Positions 24,984 through 36,215 of a stretch of DNA of 64,000 nt are shown one piece after another. The notes beneath the pieces were generated by a model that did not search any database, was not told the origin of the DNA, and saw only the letters and a program-made list of their open reading frames with translations. The stretch lies in assembly GCA_018389105.1 (NCBI GenBank), contig JACATO010000306.1:2338001-2402000 (forward strand). The letters run 5' to 3'. Source of the DNA: Nautilus pompilius. Its lineage: Eukaryota > Mollusca > Cephalopoda > Nautilida > Nautilidae. Made by a program: the position numbers and the translations under genes. How positions within the stretch are numbered: the first letter of the stretch is position 1; the number at the start of each line of letters is the position of its first letter.

Positions 24984-27040
24984 TGTCAAAAATGGAATCA
25001 AGCTTTAGTGTGTTATCTTTCTATGTCAAAGTGCTCTGCAGATTCAATAAAGCCAAGTCTTTTGCAGAGACATCTTCATGGCTTTCATCCTGAATTAAAG
25101 ACTAAAGATAAATTATTTCAAATGGAGAGAAGCAGATGTGAAAAAAACCACAGTCTGATAAATCAGGTGCCTTTGAGGAAACAAGAGCTGCTGTCCATGT
25201 TACCTGTTTTGTGTTGCTCAGAATAGTACAGCAGAAAATGCCACATGCAATTGGAGAAATGTTGACCTTGCTCTGTGTGAAGTACATTGTCAGAATTGTC
25301 TCTAGAGATCAGCAAGAGAAGAAGTTGACCAGTCTCTTTTTGTCTGACGACACTCCAGCAAAGAATTTTTGAAATATCATGTCATTTCTGAGATCTATTT
25401 AGCTCGCATCTAGACAAGTCAAATGATATTGTAAATTCTGCTCATCTGTTGACCTTTGCTAGATACATAAAGGACAACAATTTCAAAGAATTCCTGTTCT
25501 GCAATTCATTTGATGAAACTACAAAAGGTGAAGATAGGCTGAAGATGTCCAATGGAATGTTTGTGAATAACAGCTATTGGTACTTCTTCAGTGCTTGGTT
25601 GGCATTATAATTTCCAAGCACAGGTGAAATTTGCAAATGAAACGTGCAAGAATTCACTGGATAATTCACAGATAAACTCTAGCATTCAAGACACACACTC
25701 GAGTTAAAGAAAACATTTGATGACATTATTAGGACTAAACAAAATCAAAATAAGTGACCTCATCACTTGCTTATTTTGCCTTCTTTTCAAGACAGAGACT
25801 CTGTTCATGAGACCTTTCTGTTCCATAAAGAAGTGAGTACACTGGTTGTTACCAGTGTTGCGTTCGGTAACTTTTACCGAGTTATTTTACCGGTCTGAGT
25901 TTGCGAAAATTTTTTACTTTTACTTTACTGGGTACCAAGTTTGAACTCAAATTTTACATTATCATTACTGATTACCGATTTTAAGGTTTGAATTTACCGG
26001 TAATTTATTTGTAGAAGGTACCCGTGAAGTATGCTGTTTGCAGCAAATCCGAATATTAAACACACTTTAAGTTTCACAGAGCATTGTGTTATAGCCCCCT
26101 GCCACTGCCCAGCAGCTTTTCTCCCATAGCAGGCACTCCTGGCTGCATCATAGGCCTCTGCAGTAACTCACACTTGCATCAGCGGCTCCTGTCGCTCCAC
26201 CGCCCTGGAAGCAGGGACAATACATGCTGGCGAGAGATTGTCCATTTCATGATCAAAGTTAACTTCTACTGAATCAGTTCCTTGTGTTATTCGTTTTTGT
26301 TGATGAGTAAAAAACTTACAAAATCAGTAAAATATGAAATTAATAATGTGGGTAAACAAAATGAGCATCTTTGACATTTTAAACCCGTAAAAAGCAAACT
26401 TTAAAATCTGAAATTTTAATGAATTGTACTGAGTTTTACTGGTAATTGCCGGTAACATTACCAAGTTTTTTGAGTTTACTTTTACTGGGTTCTACTTTAC
26501 CGATGTTTTTCTATTTTACTTTACCAGGTTTTATTTTTTTACCAATGCAACACTGATTGTTACGTGAAATGTTAAAATGTTTTCACAAGAGTCTATGAAT
26601 TGCATACACAGATACTTGAATTTTTTCTCTGCATGGCTAAAAGCAGTCTGGAAAATTTATTTCCAAACTGAAAGATAAATTTTGGACCTAATATCTTGTC
26701 CCCAGTTGACATATTGTCATGTTTAAATGGTACTGTACAAATTCTTTCTAGGACAAGATGCTGTGATTGCTGATTTTGTGGACAAGATGAAAGCATTTTT
26801 CATGAAGGCTGGCTTGATTTGTAAAAGGAGGGATGAGATGTTTGACACACTGTTGATATATCTGATTTATAGAGGTTGCAAAGCTCTTAAAACTGATTCA
26901 AGATCACCTTGATGCACTGAAAAAGAGATTGAGCAGTACTTCCAGAATCTTATGGATTATAACCTGCATGCAATTACAGTCCTTTTACAACTCCAATATA
27001 AGCTGAAGGAAGAACTTGTTGATTTGGTCAGTCAGTGACA
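24984..27040 (+). pseudogene. hAT transposase relic, ZBED5/SCAND3-like
   Basis: The best piece (25008-25226) reads SADSIKPSLLQRHLHGFHPE and LKTKDKLFQMERSRCEK, matching the finger region and linker of vertebrate-style ZBED5-like proteins. Further readable pieces in order are QQKMPHAIGEMLTLLCVKYI, a KLTSLFLSDDT block, FARYIKDNNFKEFLF-like, then after the MITE DAVIADFVDKMKAFFMKAGL and KEIEQYFQNLMDYNLH. Many stops and frame changes separate them, and the first catalytic Asp region is poorly preserved. The C-terminal dimerisation motif was not found. The gene is dead and clearly older than the hAT at 20656. Confidence 0.85.
25853..26555 (+). mobile_element. hAT-type MITE, 703 bp, nested
   Basis: The ends are CAGTGTTGC and GCAACACTG, flanked by GTTGTTAC (25845-25852) and ATTGTTAC (26556-26563), an 8-bp target duplication with one change. 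Both subterminal regions are packed with short TTTACCGG / GGTAAA / TACTTTTAC motifs in both orientations, a pattern typical of transposase-binding repeats. The centre (26090-26230) is GC-richer and has no coding sense. It interrupts the ZBED5-like transposase, so it is younger than that element. Confidence 0.9.
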
Positions 27041-27455
27041 CTGGTGCTCATAATCTCTTTGAAGAACAATCCTTGAGAAGTTTTTGGTGAGAAATTGTCA
27101 GAACCCAGCCTCCAACTTTAGACCCAGTGCTCCAAAACCCACTGGTTTTTCTGTCTATATATCTGTGTAATTCAATATTTTAACGTCTATTCAAATCAGT
27201 TCCACATTTTGCCTGTGGCTATCAGTGGAAGCTGGTTTTCAGTGTGCTCATGCCTTTTAAAGACCAAACCAAATACTACTAGGCTGGTTGGGATGGAGCA
27301 GAACCAACTTTATCATCGAAGTATTTTGGTAAAAATCTTCCAGAATTGTTTAAATTTAAAGTTTAGCTTCATCATAAGTAACAGGTACTCTCAACTTTAC
27401 GGGTTCTTTAAAGGAAGACTTGGACTGAAAAAGTTTTAAAACCTCTGCTCTAGAC

Positions 27456-28099
27456 AGTAATAGTCTCCATTCTTTATTAAACAAACTAGATGTGATTGTG
27501 AATGATTAAGGAGGGGACTGTTTCAGTATCAGTATCTGAGTAAGATGAGTGTGCAGTGAAATTCCTTTCATGCAGTATTAACTGAAATGTGTTTTGGAAT
27601 TATTTCTGAAAGATTAGTAGTTAAATCTGCGAGTAGTTGTGTTAAATTTGTCAAATAAAAGGAAAGATATTAAAGTTAAAAAAAATTCTGATTAGTCAGG
27701 TCCATATATTAAAAAAAAATTAACAAATTGTTTAAAATTATAGAATGACTAATTTGAAAATAGTAGCGATTAGCACAAAGAATAGGTATATGCTTTTTAA
27801 ATGAAAGATAAATTAAATTGGTATAGAGAAAGCCAACCAAGCAGAAATTGATTCCATGTTTTTTTACATTGTTTTGACCGTGACAGCTGTCATGAACATG
27901 TAAGGTGAAAGTTAACTTCATAGTCATACCAAAAATATGATTGAAAAGAATTAAAAATTTCTTCAAATCTGACTAAGTGTCATGGACATGTCTGTTAAAA
28001 CATCCATACATGTAAAATAATGTTTGTTTGGTAAGCTTTGTCACAAATGGCATTTTTCATTGAAGTGTTGCTTTCTTCTGAACTTTTTTTTTTTTTGAT
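27456..28099. other. AT-rich spacer
   Basis: Short chance frames only; no repeat shared elsewhere in the window. Confidence 0.5.
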
Positions 28100-28740
28100 G
28101 TGGTGCTAAAGTTGGGGTGTGTGTGTGAAGTTGCATATGTGTGTTTGGGAGCTGGGTCAGTTCCACGATTGGCCGCCACAGCTGTTTACAAGTGAGGCCT
28201 TATTTCGACCCGTGTATTGTGTGAATGTTCCTCAACCTAGCGAGAGCAGCTGGCTTCCCAACTCCTTCGTATTGCACGGCAGGAGGGGTAGGTTTCTCCA
28301 GGCTGAACTCTCTAGAACAGTTTTCTCTCTGTGTGTCCTTGATCTGAGAGGGAAAGTTTGGGCCACTGTTTATTTTTCAAATTTCCAAATGGAAGTATGG
28401 GATGGGATGAGTTCTATTTTTATTTTGCAGGATGATGGATGGAGACATGTTCTCCCTCCGTTTTTTGATCTTTATTTCAGTCCTCCCTCGTAGGGGAATT
28501 AGAGATTCCCGTGATCTTATTGAGAAAGCAAATGATCTTTACGATCATTGTTTTTCTCCCTCGTAGGGGAACCAGAGGTTCCCTAGCTGGTGATCAAGCG
28601 GGAAGTAGCTCAACTGTTGTGGTGATTGTCATCACGACGGCCAATGCCCCATTCCACACCACTTTCAACTCTTGAGTCTTCTTCTTTAAGTTGTTATATG
28701 GACTTCTGTGTGTGGATTTAAACGAAGAAAGAATCATGGT
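28100..28740 (+). repeat. unclassified GC-richer repeat, copy C (inverted partner 41530-41845)
   Basis: From GTGGTGC at about 28102 to about 28390 this matches the reverse complement of 41530-41840 at roughly 75 to 80 percent. Shared blocks include CTGGGTCAGTTCCA, CAGCTGTTTA.AAGTGAGG, CCCAACTCCTTCGTA and CTCTAGAACAG. A 124-codon frame (28119-28493) crosses it, but the partner does not keep that frame, so I do not call a protein. The part after 28390 has no partner here and contains a duplicated box (28483-28583). The block stands out from its surroundings by higher GC. Class unknown; it could be the end or leader of a larger element. Confidence 0.6.
28483..28583 (+). repeat. duplicated 28-bp box, 73 bp apart
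   Basis: CTCCCTCGTAGGGGAA is followed by A(T/C)(T/C)AGAG(A/G)TTCCC at 28483-28510 and again at 28556-28583. Each box is partly self-complementary (GGGGAA and TTCCC) and could form a small hairpin. The spacer contains GATC-rich inverted pieces (ATGATCTTTACGATCAT). Function unknown. Confidence 0.6.
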
Positions 28741-31700
28741 TAGTCCATGGGAAATTATTTGGGATGGAGTACTTTATAAATAAATAGAGGCTTACACTGA
28801 AGAAGGGGGGGATTGGGATGTTAATAATATTATTTTAATACAAGTTAAATATTTATATTACAAGAATTTATCATAATAATGAATTTACATATAAGAGTTA
28901 TCATGTAATTTAAAAGATAAGAACTCTTGAAAAAGAGTTATTGTATTTTAAAAAGAATCCTAGAATGATTTATTAAGTAATAAAGAATCCTAGGTAGTAT
29001 TGATTTATTAAACAAGTAAAGTATGCATTATATAAGAAAAAGAAAGAAGAAAGAGTAGAAGAAGAGTAAAAAAAGGAAAGAAGAAAGGAATAAGAAGAGA
29101 AGAGATTTTTCTGTTTCAGGAAGCTAGATTGACTTCATCTGAAAGAAAAAGATTAATTCTTACATGATTCCACACTTAAGGTTACCAATAGAGCAAATAA
29201 GGCTCAATGCATGTTCAAATAAATTTGTTGCATAAGGAACCTGAAACATCAATTTTGCTAATGTTTGTCATAAAATATAGTGTCAAATTTCTACATTTAG
29301 CACACTTGGTTTACCTCAGCTTAGATATAAGGAATGGTATATTTTGTAGAGATTTGAGTATCCATTGATCTGTAACACAAATTTAATCAGATGGAAAAAA
29401 AGTTTTTAATTTAAAAAAAAAAAAAACTACATTGGCCTGCGTAATTCATCTTTAACAGAATTTACTTGTCTTATTATTTGCATTGAATTGTCTACAGTTG
29501 TGTATTGTTGTTATTAGTGCTTAATAAGTTTTGGTATTCTATTAATCAAATTGTTATCCTGAATGTTCTGGATAAACTACCCTTACTGAATGGCTATTCC
29601 ATGCTGTTTTACTAATGACAAGAACTCTCTTTGGCATTTAATGCCATGCAGATGTTAGTAGATAAATTTTGTACTTAGGAACCCAGGTACTCATTAAGGA
29701 CAACAATAAAGAGCTAAGCTATCTCTATTTAAGATGTTTATATCGACTGCAAAATAAAGAAGAGACATCAAAAGAAAAAAAACTAAGACCACACAATGTT
29801 TACTTACAATGAAATGTGAAAGACAATGTAGAAGTTTAACTCATGAAGCAGATAATTGTTTTCGAGAGCTAAATAAAGGAGCGCATCACAAAGTTTTTGT
29901 GAAAATACTTCCTGTCAACAAAATTTTTTTGTTTTTCCTGATGGGCTGGAGTAACTTCCACTGATGTTTTGAGGATAGAATACTATATTATAACCAGCTA
30001 ACACCAAATCAGTGAGAGAAAATTGCACAACATTGGCATTTATGTTTGTTGAACTTATGCTATTCTTAAGTTTCTTGTAGCAAAATGCAATAGAAATTTA
30101 CAAACTTTTTTTAGTGTAACACTTGAACTTCCTTTTTATATTACTTTTGAATATATAGTTATTATGACAAGGTGAGAAGTTTTGTAAAAATTCATTGGCA
30201 TTTGTTTGTAGTTTGTGGGTGGCTTTTGTTCTCTAAGTAAATATTGCTAGCTACTATTCCATGAGTAAAATATTGACTAAAAGTTGCCTTAATATGTAAA
30301 ATATTTTGTTATTAACTTCATTTTAGTACCAAATTATCTCTAGTGTTTTTTTTCCTTACATTACTAAATCTTTGGTAATTGTTAGAAAACAACAACAAAA
30401 AAAAACTTGGTCCAGAGGGAGAAGCACATCATAGTTCACTGTCACATTATCTTTGGACCTCTAGCTGATCCATAATTATAATGGTGTCTCTTGAGTTTAT
30501 TTTTATTTCACTTCACTGATGTATTAGTTTGGAGTTGTCAACCTGTTAGATGCATTGTCAACTTTTATCTCACGTTATAAACAGATTTGTGTATTTAATT
30601 GCACCACATGTAAACAGGTTTTGGCACATAGCTAACGTATCTTTTTGTAATTGTACTTCATAAACTAGATCTTGGTAGATATCAAGTAAATTTTGTTTTT
30701 AAATTAACAAACAGACAAAATAAAGTGAAGCTGAATATGTACATCTAATAAGAAGACTTCAAATAAAGATGATGCATTATTTTAAAAGTTGGGTTATAAG
30801 TATGAACATGGCAAGGTTCAACAATTGACAGAAAATAAGCCTGCCATCCGAATTTGGAATATGTACTTTATCAGGTTTTATTGTTTGTTCTTTTTTATGA
30901 ACTTAGATTTCTAAAACTATTAATGTCTCAACATTTCTTTAAATATTAGGTATCTAGACTGAATAATTTAAGTCCAACTTAAAATTTCAAAAGTTAACCT
31001 GACTTCAGCTGCTTGTACTTGGATGATTTCTTAAAATTTATCCAGCTATAATGGTTAAAAAACTATTACAAAACAAAAAAGTCTGAGACAGCTAACATTA
31101 TACCACAGGTAACATTTCCATTAGTGATGAGACGGGTAGGGGGTTCATTTTCATAAATTTGAAATCTGGCATATAGCTCATAATCTTGTTTAAAACAGAA
31201 CAAAAAGCGTTTGCTTTACCAGAAAGAACTATTCTTGTGCACTCTGTAGCTCTTATTACCGACCATCAGCAGATAATGCGATAATTGCTTTTTGTCTCAG
31301 ATTGTTTTGATTTTTTTTTAATGCTGAGCTAGATATGAAAAAACAACAACAACAACAACAAAAACTGTTGTTCCACAGATTAATAGTTCTATTTACATAG
31401 AGTACATGTATCATTTTAAGACTTTTGATTCTTAGTAATACTAGCAAAAGTTTAGAGAAATCTTAGGATATTAAATAATCTAATTCTATAACATTTTCTT
31501 GAAAAACCCCCCAAACATGTAGAAATATTCCTTGTAGATTTCATTCATTTCATGCACCAGTTGCTTGTTGGCCGATGTAATTCAATCCACCAAGGATTTA
31601 ATAATATTTGTTTGAAATAAAAACAAACATTGCAGTACATACATAAATTTTAGCTGCTGTTTCTTTTTATTTAGAGAAATCTTCGAAATAAAAAAAAAAA

Positions 31701-31751
31701 ACAACAAAAATTCAAAAAGGAAAGAAACTTTTTAAAAGGTATCATAGATAC
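28741..31751. other. AT-rich spacer, no gene recognised
   Basis: A purine-rich AAG/GAAGA run lies at 29035-29100, and an AAC run at 31344-31363. No transposon ends or coding pieces were seen over about 3 kb. Confidence 0.55.
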
Positions 31752-32281
31752 TAGGGATGTGTGGATTACCAAAAAAAATTTTTGCCTGCTGCTACAGGGA
31801 AGTCGGGAATGCACACAGCATCTTTACAAGCTGGGCCGAAACTTCATGTGTGCCGGTTTTATTCAGTTGCCTTAAATCTTAACATCAAAAAAATAGCATA
31901 TAAACGCCCTGAATAGTTGCTCAGTTCATGTAAATTTTGAGAACTCGTTATACATTGCAACATTCTGCTAATACGTGATTTTGATTGAAAAAGATTCTAG
32001 ATTTTTGAAAAAAATATTTAAAAGATGGTTGAAATCAGAATTGATCGCTTCATGGAGTGACTGTATTACACTACTTTATTATTAGAATATTTTTTTTTGC
32101 AGTATGTGAAGTTATATAGTGGCAATTTAAAAAAAAAATTTTTTTACAAAAATATCTAAAACATTCTTTTGATTATGGAATATGTGTTTTGCATATAAGC
32201 AATGAGCATAACATGAAAGTCTTGTTTTTCAATTGTTTTTTTTTTTTTTTCTCCTTAATTCTAGTCCTAATATCTGTAGTG
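31752..32281. other. spacer with a possible hAT left end
   Basis: TAGGGATGTGTGG at about 31753 resembles a common hAT terminal repeat and lies 580 bp upstream of a hAT C-terminal fragment. No matching right end was found, so this is only suggestive. Confidence 0.3.
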
Positions 32282-32665
32282 ACTGATTAGGAATTGCTAA
32301 AGTAATTAATTGGCTTCTAAAATATAACAAGCTGAGTGATCAAGCTGCCAGTTCTACAGGAAAGCAAACTGCAGATCCTCAAGAATCAAAACAAACAAAC
32401 AAAAAAACATGCTGCTGTTATAGGAAAAGAGATTGTGGAATATCTTAACTTGCCCTTACTACCCAAACATGAGGATTCTTTGTTTTGGTGGGAAGGAAAT
32501 ATTCGCCACTTCAAAAGGCTGAAAATGTTTGCACAGATGCTTTTATGTCCATCTTCCATAGACAGTGAATGGAGTTTTAGCACTTAAAGACAACAAGAAA
32601 TCACTTCAATCCAGAAAATGGTGAAGAGTAGATCTTCCTGTATTATAATTTAATAGTTGGCATGC
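32282..32665 (+). mobile_element. hAT transposase fragment, dimerisation domain
   Basis: The frame 32336-32587 ends with EIVEYLNLPLLPKHEDSLFW, WEGNIRHFKRLKMFAQMLLC and PSSIDSEWSFST, the hAT C-terminal dimerisation block (pattern E...YL..P......LPW.....F..L...A...L..P.SS..SER.FS). After a frame change the next piece reads NHFNPENGEE and IFLYYNLI, matching the LNPENVE.L.FL..N end of such proteins. Everything N-terminal is missing. It may belong to the same lineage as the relic at 34440, which lacks exactly this end. Confidence 0.85.
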
Positions 32666-33620
32666 AAGCCAGGCCAGGGAGTATAGAGGTGTGATGTGAA
32701 ACTCAGAATTTGACTTGAACAGAAGCTGCATAAAAAGTCTTGTTTAGTGGTCTCAATGAAAGTTATGATCATTCTGATCACACAAGTATTTTTATTTTCC
32801 CCAGGAATGTCCTAGTTATGGAGATTTCCATTAATAATTGTCCGTCAAGTAACTTATGGCATATGAATGCCTTTTAACACCTTCTCACAACCGGTAGTTC
32901 ATCTGTTTTCTTGAATTGGCTTTTAATGAGTTTATTTTTTTATGTAACTTGGCTTTTTGAAGGGTACTTTGCATCCTCAAAAAACAGGTGAGCTTTTTGA
33001 AACTCACTCCAGGTTGCATTCCTTGTTATGGCTCCATTAGACTCCACAAATATACACAACACACTGGAGGTGTAAGGCTCTTTCAATCATCTTGTGCTTG
33101 ATTGCAAAGTCACTGCCTGCCCTTTATTTTGTTTATTGTAATGCATTTGAAATGATGCTCTAATTTCAGTTTCAAAGGGATATCTAGGCGATGAGGATAC
33201 ATTTGCAGTAGTTTCTCTTGCATTCTACCAGGTCCTACTTTCAGCAACTTGTCTAGAACCCCATCCAAGAACGTCTTCACCACATTGTCTTTGAAATATT
33301 CAATGTATTTCTTACCATATCCTTTATCATAGGATGTTCAACATGCCCAACCTGGTCAAAGTCTTCTGAACACAACTCAATATCATCTGTATGAGGATTC
33401 ACATCAATGTATTCAACTTGGTGTTGATGGATCTGAGTGACTGCATATTTCAATGCATAGTGTACTAAATCCTGTTGTCCAGCAAGTCCTTTGCAGGCGT
33501 ACTGGTTTACCCGCACAACAGAGCTAAACTTTCTCTGACAAATTGAGCACTGTAATGGGTCTCTCCATATTGGCAAATGTTTCCATTGCATCAAGATTGG
33601 TTTGTCATCTTAATTCAGAG
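32650..33620 (-). mobile_element. unclassified repeat with coding remnants, copy B (inverted partner 18165-19350)
   Basis: The reverse strand repeats the order seen in copy A: coding remnant first (33594 downward), then the MYPHRLDIP segment, then a conserved non-coding 3' tail ending near GCCTGGCTTGCATGCC. It keeps more of the 5' coding part than copy A in one frame. It abuts the hAT fragment at 32282-32665 with no visible gap, so one of them inserted next to or was truncated at the other. Confidence 0.6.
33277..33594 (-). pseudogene. unknown repeat-borne protein remnant, possible zinc finger
   Basis: A 105-codon frame holds LQCSICQRKFSSVVRVNQYA near the start (one C-x2-C pair of a possible zinc finger), then GLAGQQDLVHYALKYAVTQI and SEDFDQVGHVEHPMIKDMV with RNTLNISK. 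The last part is shared with copy A at 18600-18720. I do not recognise the family. The frame ends at a stop after TMW where copy A continues with different lesions, so both are dead. Confidence 0.5.
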
Positions 33621-34439
33621 TCATTGATGTACTATTTGGCCACCAAATGTAGTGCAATTCATTATTGGTCTAAGAAATCTGCCTTTCATTTGCTTTCCCT
33701 CTTCACTTTGTGATGTATACATTTACAACACTTGTGCATTACTCTTAACCCTGCCCCACTGTTTGCCCAGTGAGAAATGATTTTGCAATCTACAGAATTC
33801 TAGGAGAGTGATTTTCACGATTTATTATTTTTTTAAACAATAAGAAAACAAACAAACCAAGATCAACAACAGTTATTTGAGGATTGGTGAAGGTCTATTC
33901 TGTTCAGTTTGTAAGTTGTAAATATTATTTATTTTTCTTGTTGCATTTTTATTTCTGTCAACAAAAACTGTTGTAAACGACCAACTTGGTTGTGGGCATC
34001 TTGTGCAAAATCATTTGTGAGGAATTGTAACCACATAACAGAATCATCTGCAATGTACACCAAAAATCCAATTTGTCTTAATATTACTGAATGCACATAG
34101 GTGTGTATGTATGTGTTTTTAGCAAATGGATTAACTTTTATTTAATTTATCTTTTTTGCCACTTGATGTTTGGCATCTATCCAGCACACACAATACCTGG
34201 AATTCGTTCCCTTGCATTTTAACAGAAAGAAAAGAGAATCAGAAACAAACATATAATGCTTACGATAATTCCAATATTCTATTAAAAACCTGTGGTTTTA
34301 TTCAGGGAGCTAAACTGAACCAGAACTATGAACTTGTTTGAACTATTTTTATTTTCTTTTTTCCTAAAGTAGAATGGAAAATGGAGAAAGGAAAAAATCT
34401 AATAGGGTACCCTGGAACCAAACTGATTAAAAATATGAC
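33621..34439. other. spacer, no gene recognised
   Basis: AT-rich with short chance frames, including one of 61 codons at 34156-34341. Confidence 0.5.
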
Positions 34440-35565
34440 AGGTTCATGGTTTGGCTGCTTCCATTTGGAAAACCTTTTAGCTTAGTGGAAGACTCTGGCT
34501 TTAGAAAACTGATTGATTAAATTCTTGAAGGTTTATGTTCTAATGTTTGCATTAACACTGATAATATTAGGAAGAAAGTGCTGCCAGTGACATTTACCAG
34601 TCCATCAAGGAAAAAGTAAAAAGTGATTTTTCTTTCCTTTAAGATTGATTGTGCAACACATTTGAATTACTGTTTTTTTTTCTTTTGCTTTGACATTCAG
34701 CTTGAGAAAGATGGAGAGATTTCAGGGTGAATCATAAGTATGAAAGAAATTAGAGAAAACCATACATCCCAGCATTTCAAGAATGTGCTTCATCAAGTTC
34801 GTGCACACTATGTTATCAGTGTGCAGCAGATATACAGCATAACAACAGATAACAACACTACAAACATGATAAAGTGTGCCCAACATATAAATGGTGACAA
34901 TGAAGATGGACATGAAGTAAACTTGGATGCTGGGGAAGAAATACTTGATGTTGATACAGAAGAAGTGGTTGGTCAAAAAGAAACACATTTAAATGAAATG
35001 CATGGACTGGAACAAGCAACATTGAATAAACTTGATAGTCCACACTTTTTTAGCTAGCAGATGAGGCACTTAAATATTGAAGTATTGCTTGTATATTTGC
35101 TAGTTTGTTCCCTCTGCAAAAAACTGAGAACTCGGATGTTCATGGTTATTTATAAGAAACTGAAACTTAAGAGACTGAGACTGCCCCCATGAGATGGGGC
35201 TCAACTTTTGGTATGCTTGAGTGCTTGCTTTAGTTGAAGGAATTCCGCAGAGTTGAACACCATTAAATAAATAGCCATTTTCCTCAAACCATCAAAAATA
35301 GCAACAAATCAGGCTCTAGTTAGAACAGCTAATTATATTTTTCTGACATATGGCTGAAATTTCAGTGTGAAACCTCAAAAGTTTTGACTCCCTTTCTTGG
35401 AGAACCTGCTGAACTCAGTGGAATGAACAGGAAAAACTCTGCTTGATAGTAACAGTTTTCTTCTGCAATCTTTCTTGATCCAAGGTACCAGGTATTATCT
35501 GAGGAAGAAAAAAGCCAAGGCTAAGCTATGGAGTAGCAATAATTTGAGGATCCCTTCTGTTTATT
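34440..35565 (+). mobile_element. hAT transposase relic, lacks C-terminal domain
   Basis: Reading along the + strand with frame changes gives the middle of a hAT transposase in the right order: LPFGKPFSLVEDSGFRKLID, ILEGLCSNVCINTDNIRKKV, SLKIDCAT-like, ENHTSQHFKNVL, ISVQQIYSITTDNNTTNMIK (second catalytic Asp), then MRWGSTFGMLECLL and AIFLDPRYQVLSEEEKS. The longest single frame is 34740-35057. The finger domain upstream and the dimerisation domain downstream are both absent; a matching dimerisation fragment lies 2 kb upstream at 32336, in the same orientation. No terminal repeats were found. Confidence 0.85.
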
Positions 35566-36056
35566 TATGCCACTAGAAGCTATCACTCTTGATTATCAGT
35601 ATGTTTTAACGTTTTCAATTAGCTATAGATCTTGTAATTAGAAAACTAATGTTGACACTGCTATAGTTAAGAAATGAACATTGCTATTTCTTGTTATTTC
35701 CTGTACGAATATGACACACGTGACTGACTGACTATTATGACTACAATCCAACTTACGGACTTAACTTTTTTCAAAAGTAAAATATTTATTCTTGATGGGA
35801 GAAACTAGTTCCTATTGTTTCAAAACCTTCCCATGTTATCGCTTCTACTAACTAACTTCTTTAAGAAAGGTGTTTAAAAACATTAACAATGAGCAGAGTT
35901 GAAATAATTGCCATACTTTATTGTTTTGCTCCTTGTTAAATAGTCCAGAATACTAATGTGAAAAAACAAAACAAAAAAAGTTTGAGTTTTTAATTTAACC
36001 TAAAAGAAAATTCATTTTCTCCACTGTTAGAGGAGACAGTCCAGCAGTTCTCTTAA
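35566..36056. other. AT-rich spacer
   Basis: Nothing recognised between the hAT relic and the next repeat. Confidence 0.45.
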
Positions 36057-36215
36057 GTGTCTAAAATTCATACTTGGTAGGTCTGATATTTTAAATTATT
36101 TAACATGTTCTTGGTGCTTAAGTCTCGGAAACATTCTGGTACATCTATGTTGAACTGTAATAAATCAATATCCTTTCTCAAATGACCCCAAACTGAAATA
36201 ACGTCTTTTAAATGT
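36057..36215 (+). repeat. two-copy dispersed repeat, copy 2 (partner 15590-15745)
   Basis: It matches 15590-15745 in the same orientation, best over GAAACATTC to AAATCAATAT. The flanks differ on both sides, so it is a dispersed element and not part of a larger duplication. Confidence 0.6.

Larger units (their letters stand above)
23968..27447 (+). mobile_element. ZBED5-like hAT element, degraded, with nested MITE
   Basis: The left end CAAGCATTTTCAAACT and the inverted right end CAGAGGTTTTAAAACT are diverged partners. They are flanked by TTCTAGAC (23960-23967) and CTCTAGAC (27448-27455), an 8-bp target duplication with one change. The 3480-bp span holds a decayed transposase (24984-27040) interrupted by a 703-bp MITE. 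Its left edge lies about 20 bp from the neighbouring mariner, so the two insertions abut without overlapping. The segment 24000-24960 between the end and the gene is AT-rich and non-coding. Confidence 0.88.

Noticed and set aside
28119-28493. 124-codon frame that might be a protein.
   Set aside because: The related copy at 41530-41845 does not keep the frame, and the reading has no recognisable motif.
34681-34735. Polypyrimidine tract, CAG and LEKDGEIS followed by GTGAAT, resembling an exon.
   Set aside because: It lies in frame order within the hAT relic at 34440-35565, where relatives have a similar KDG segment.
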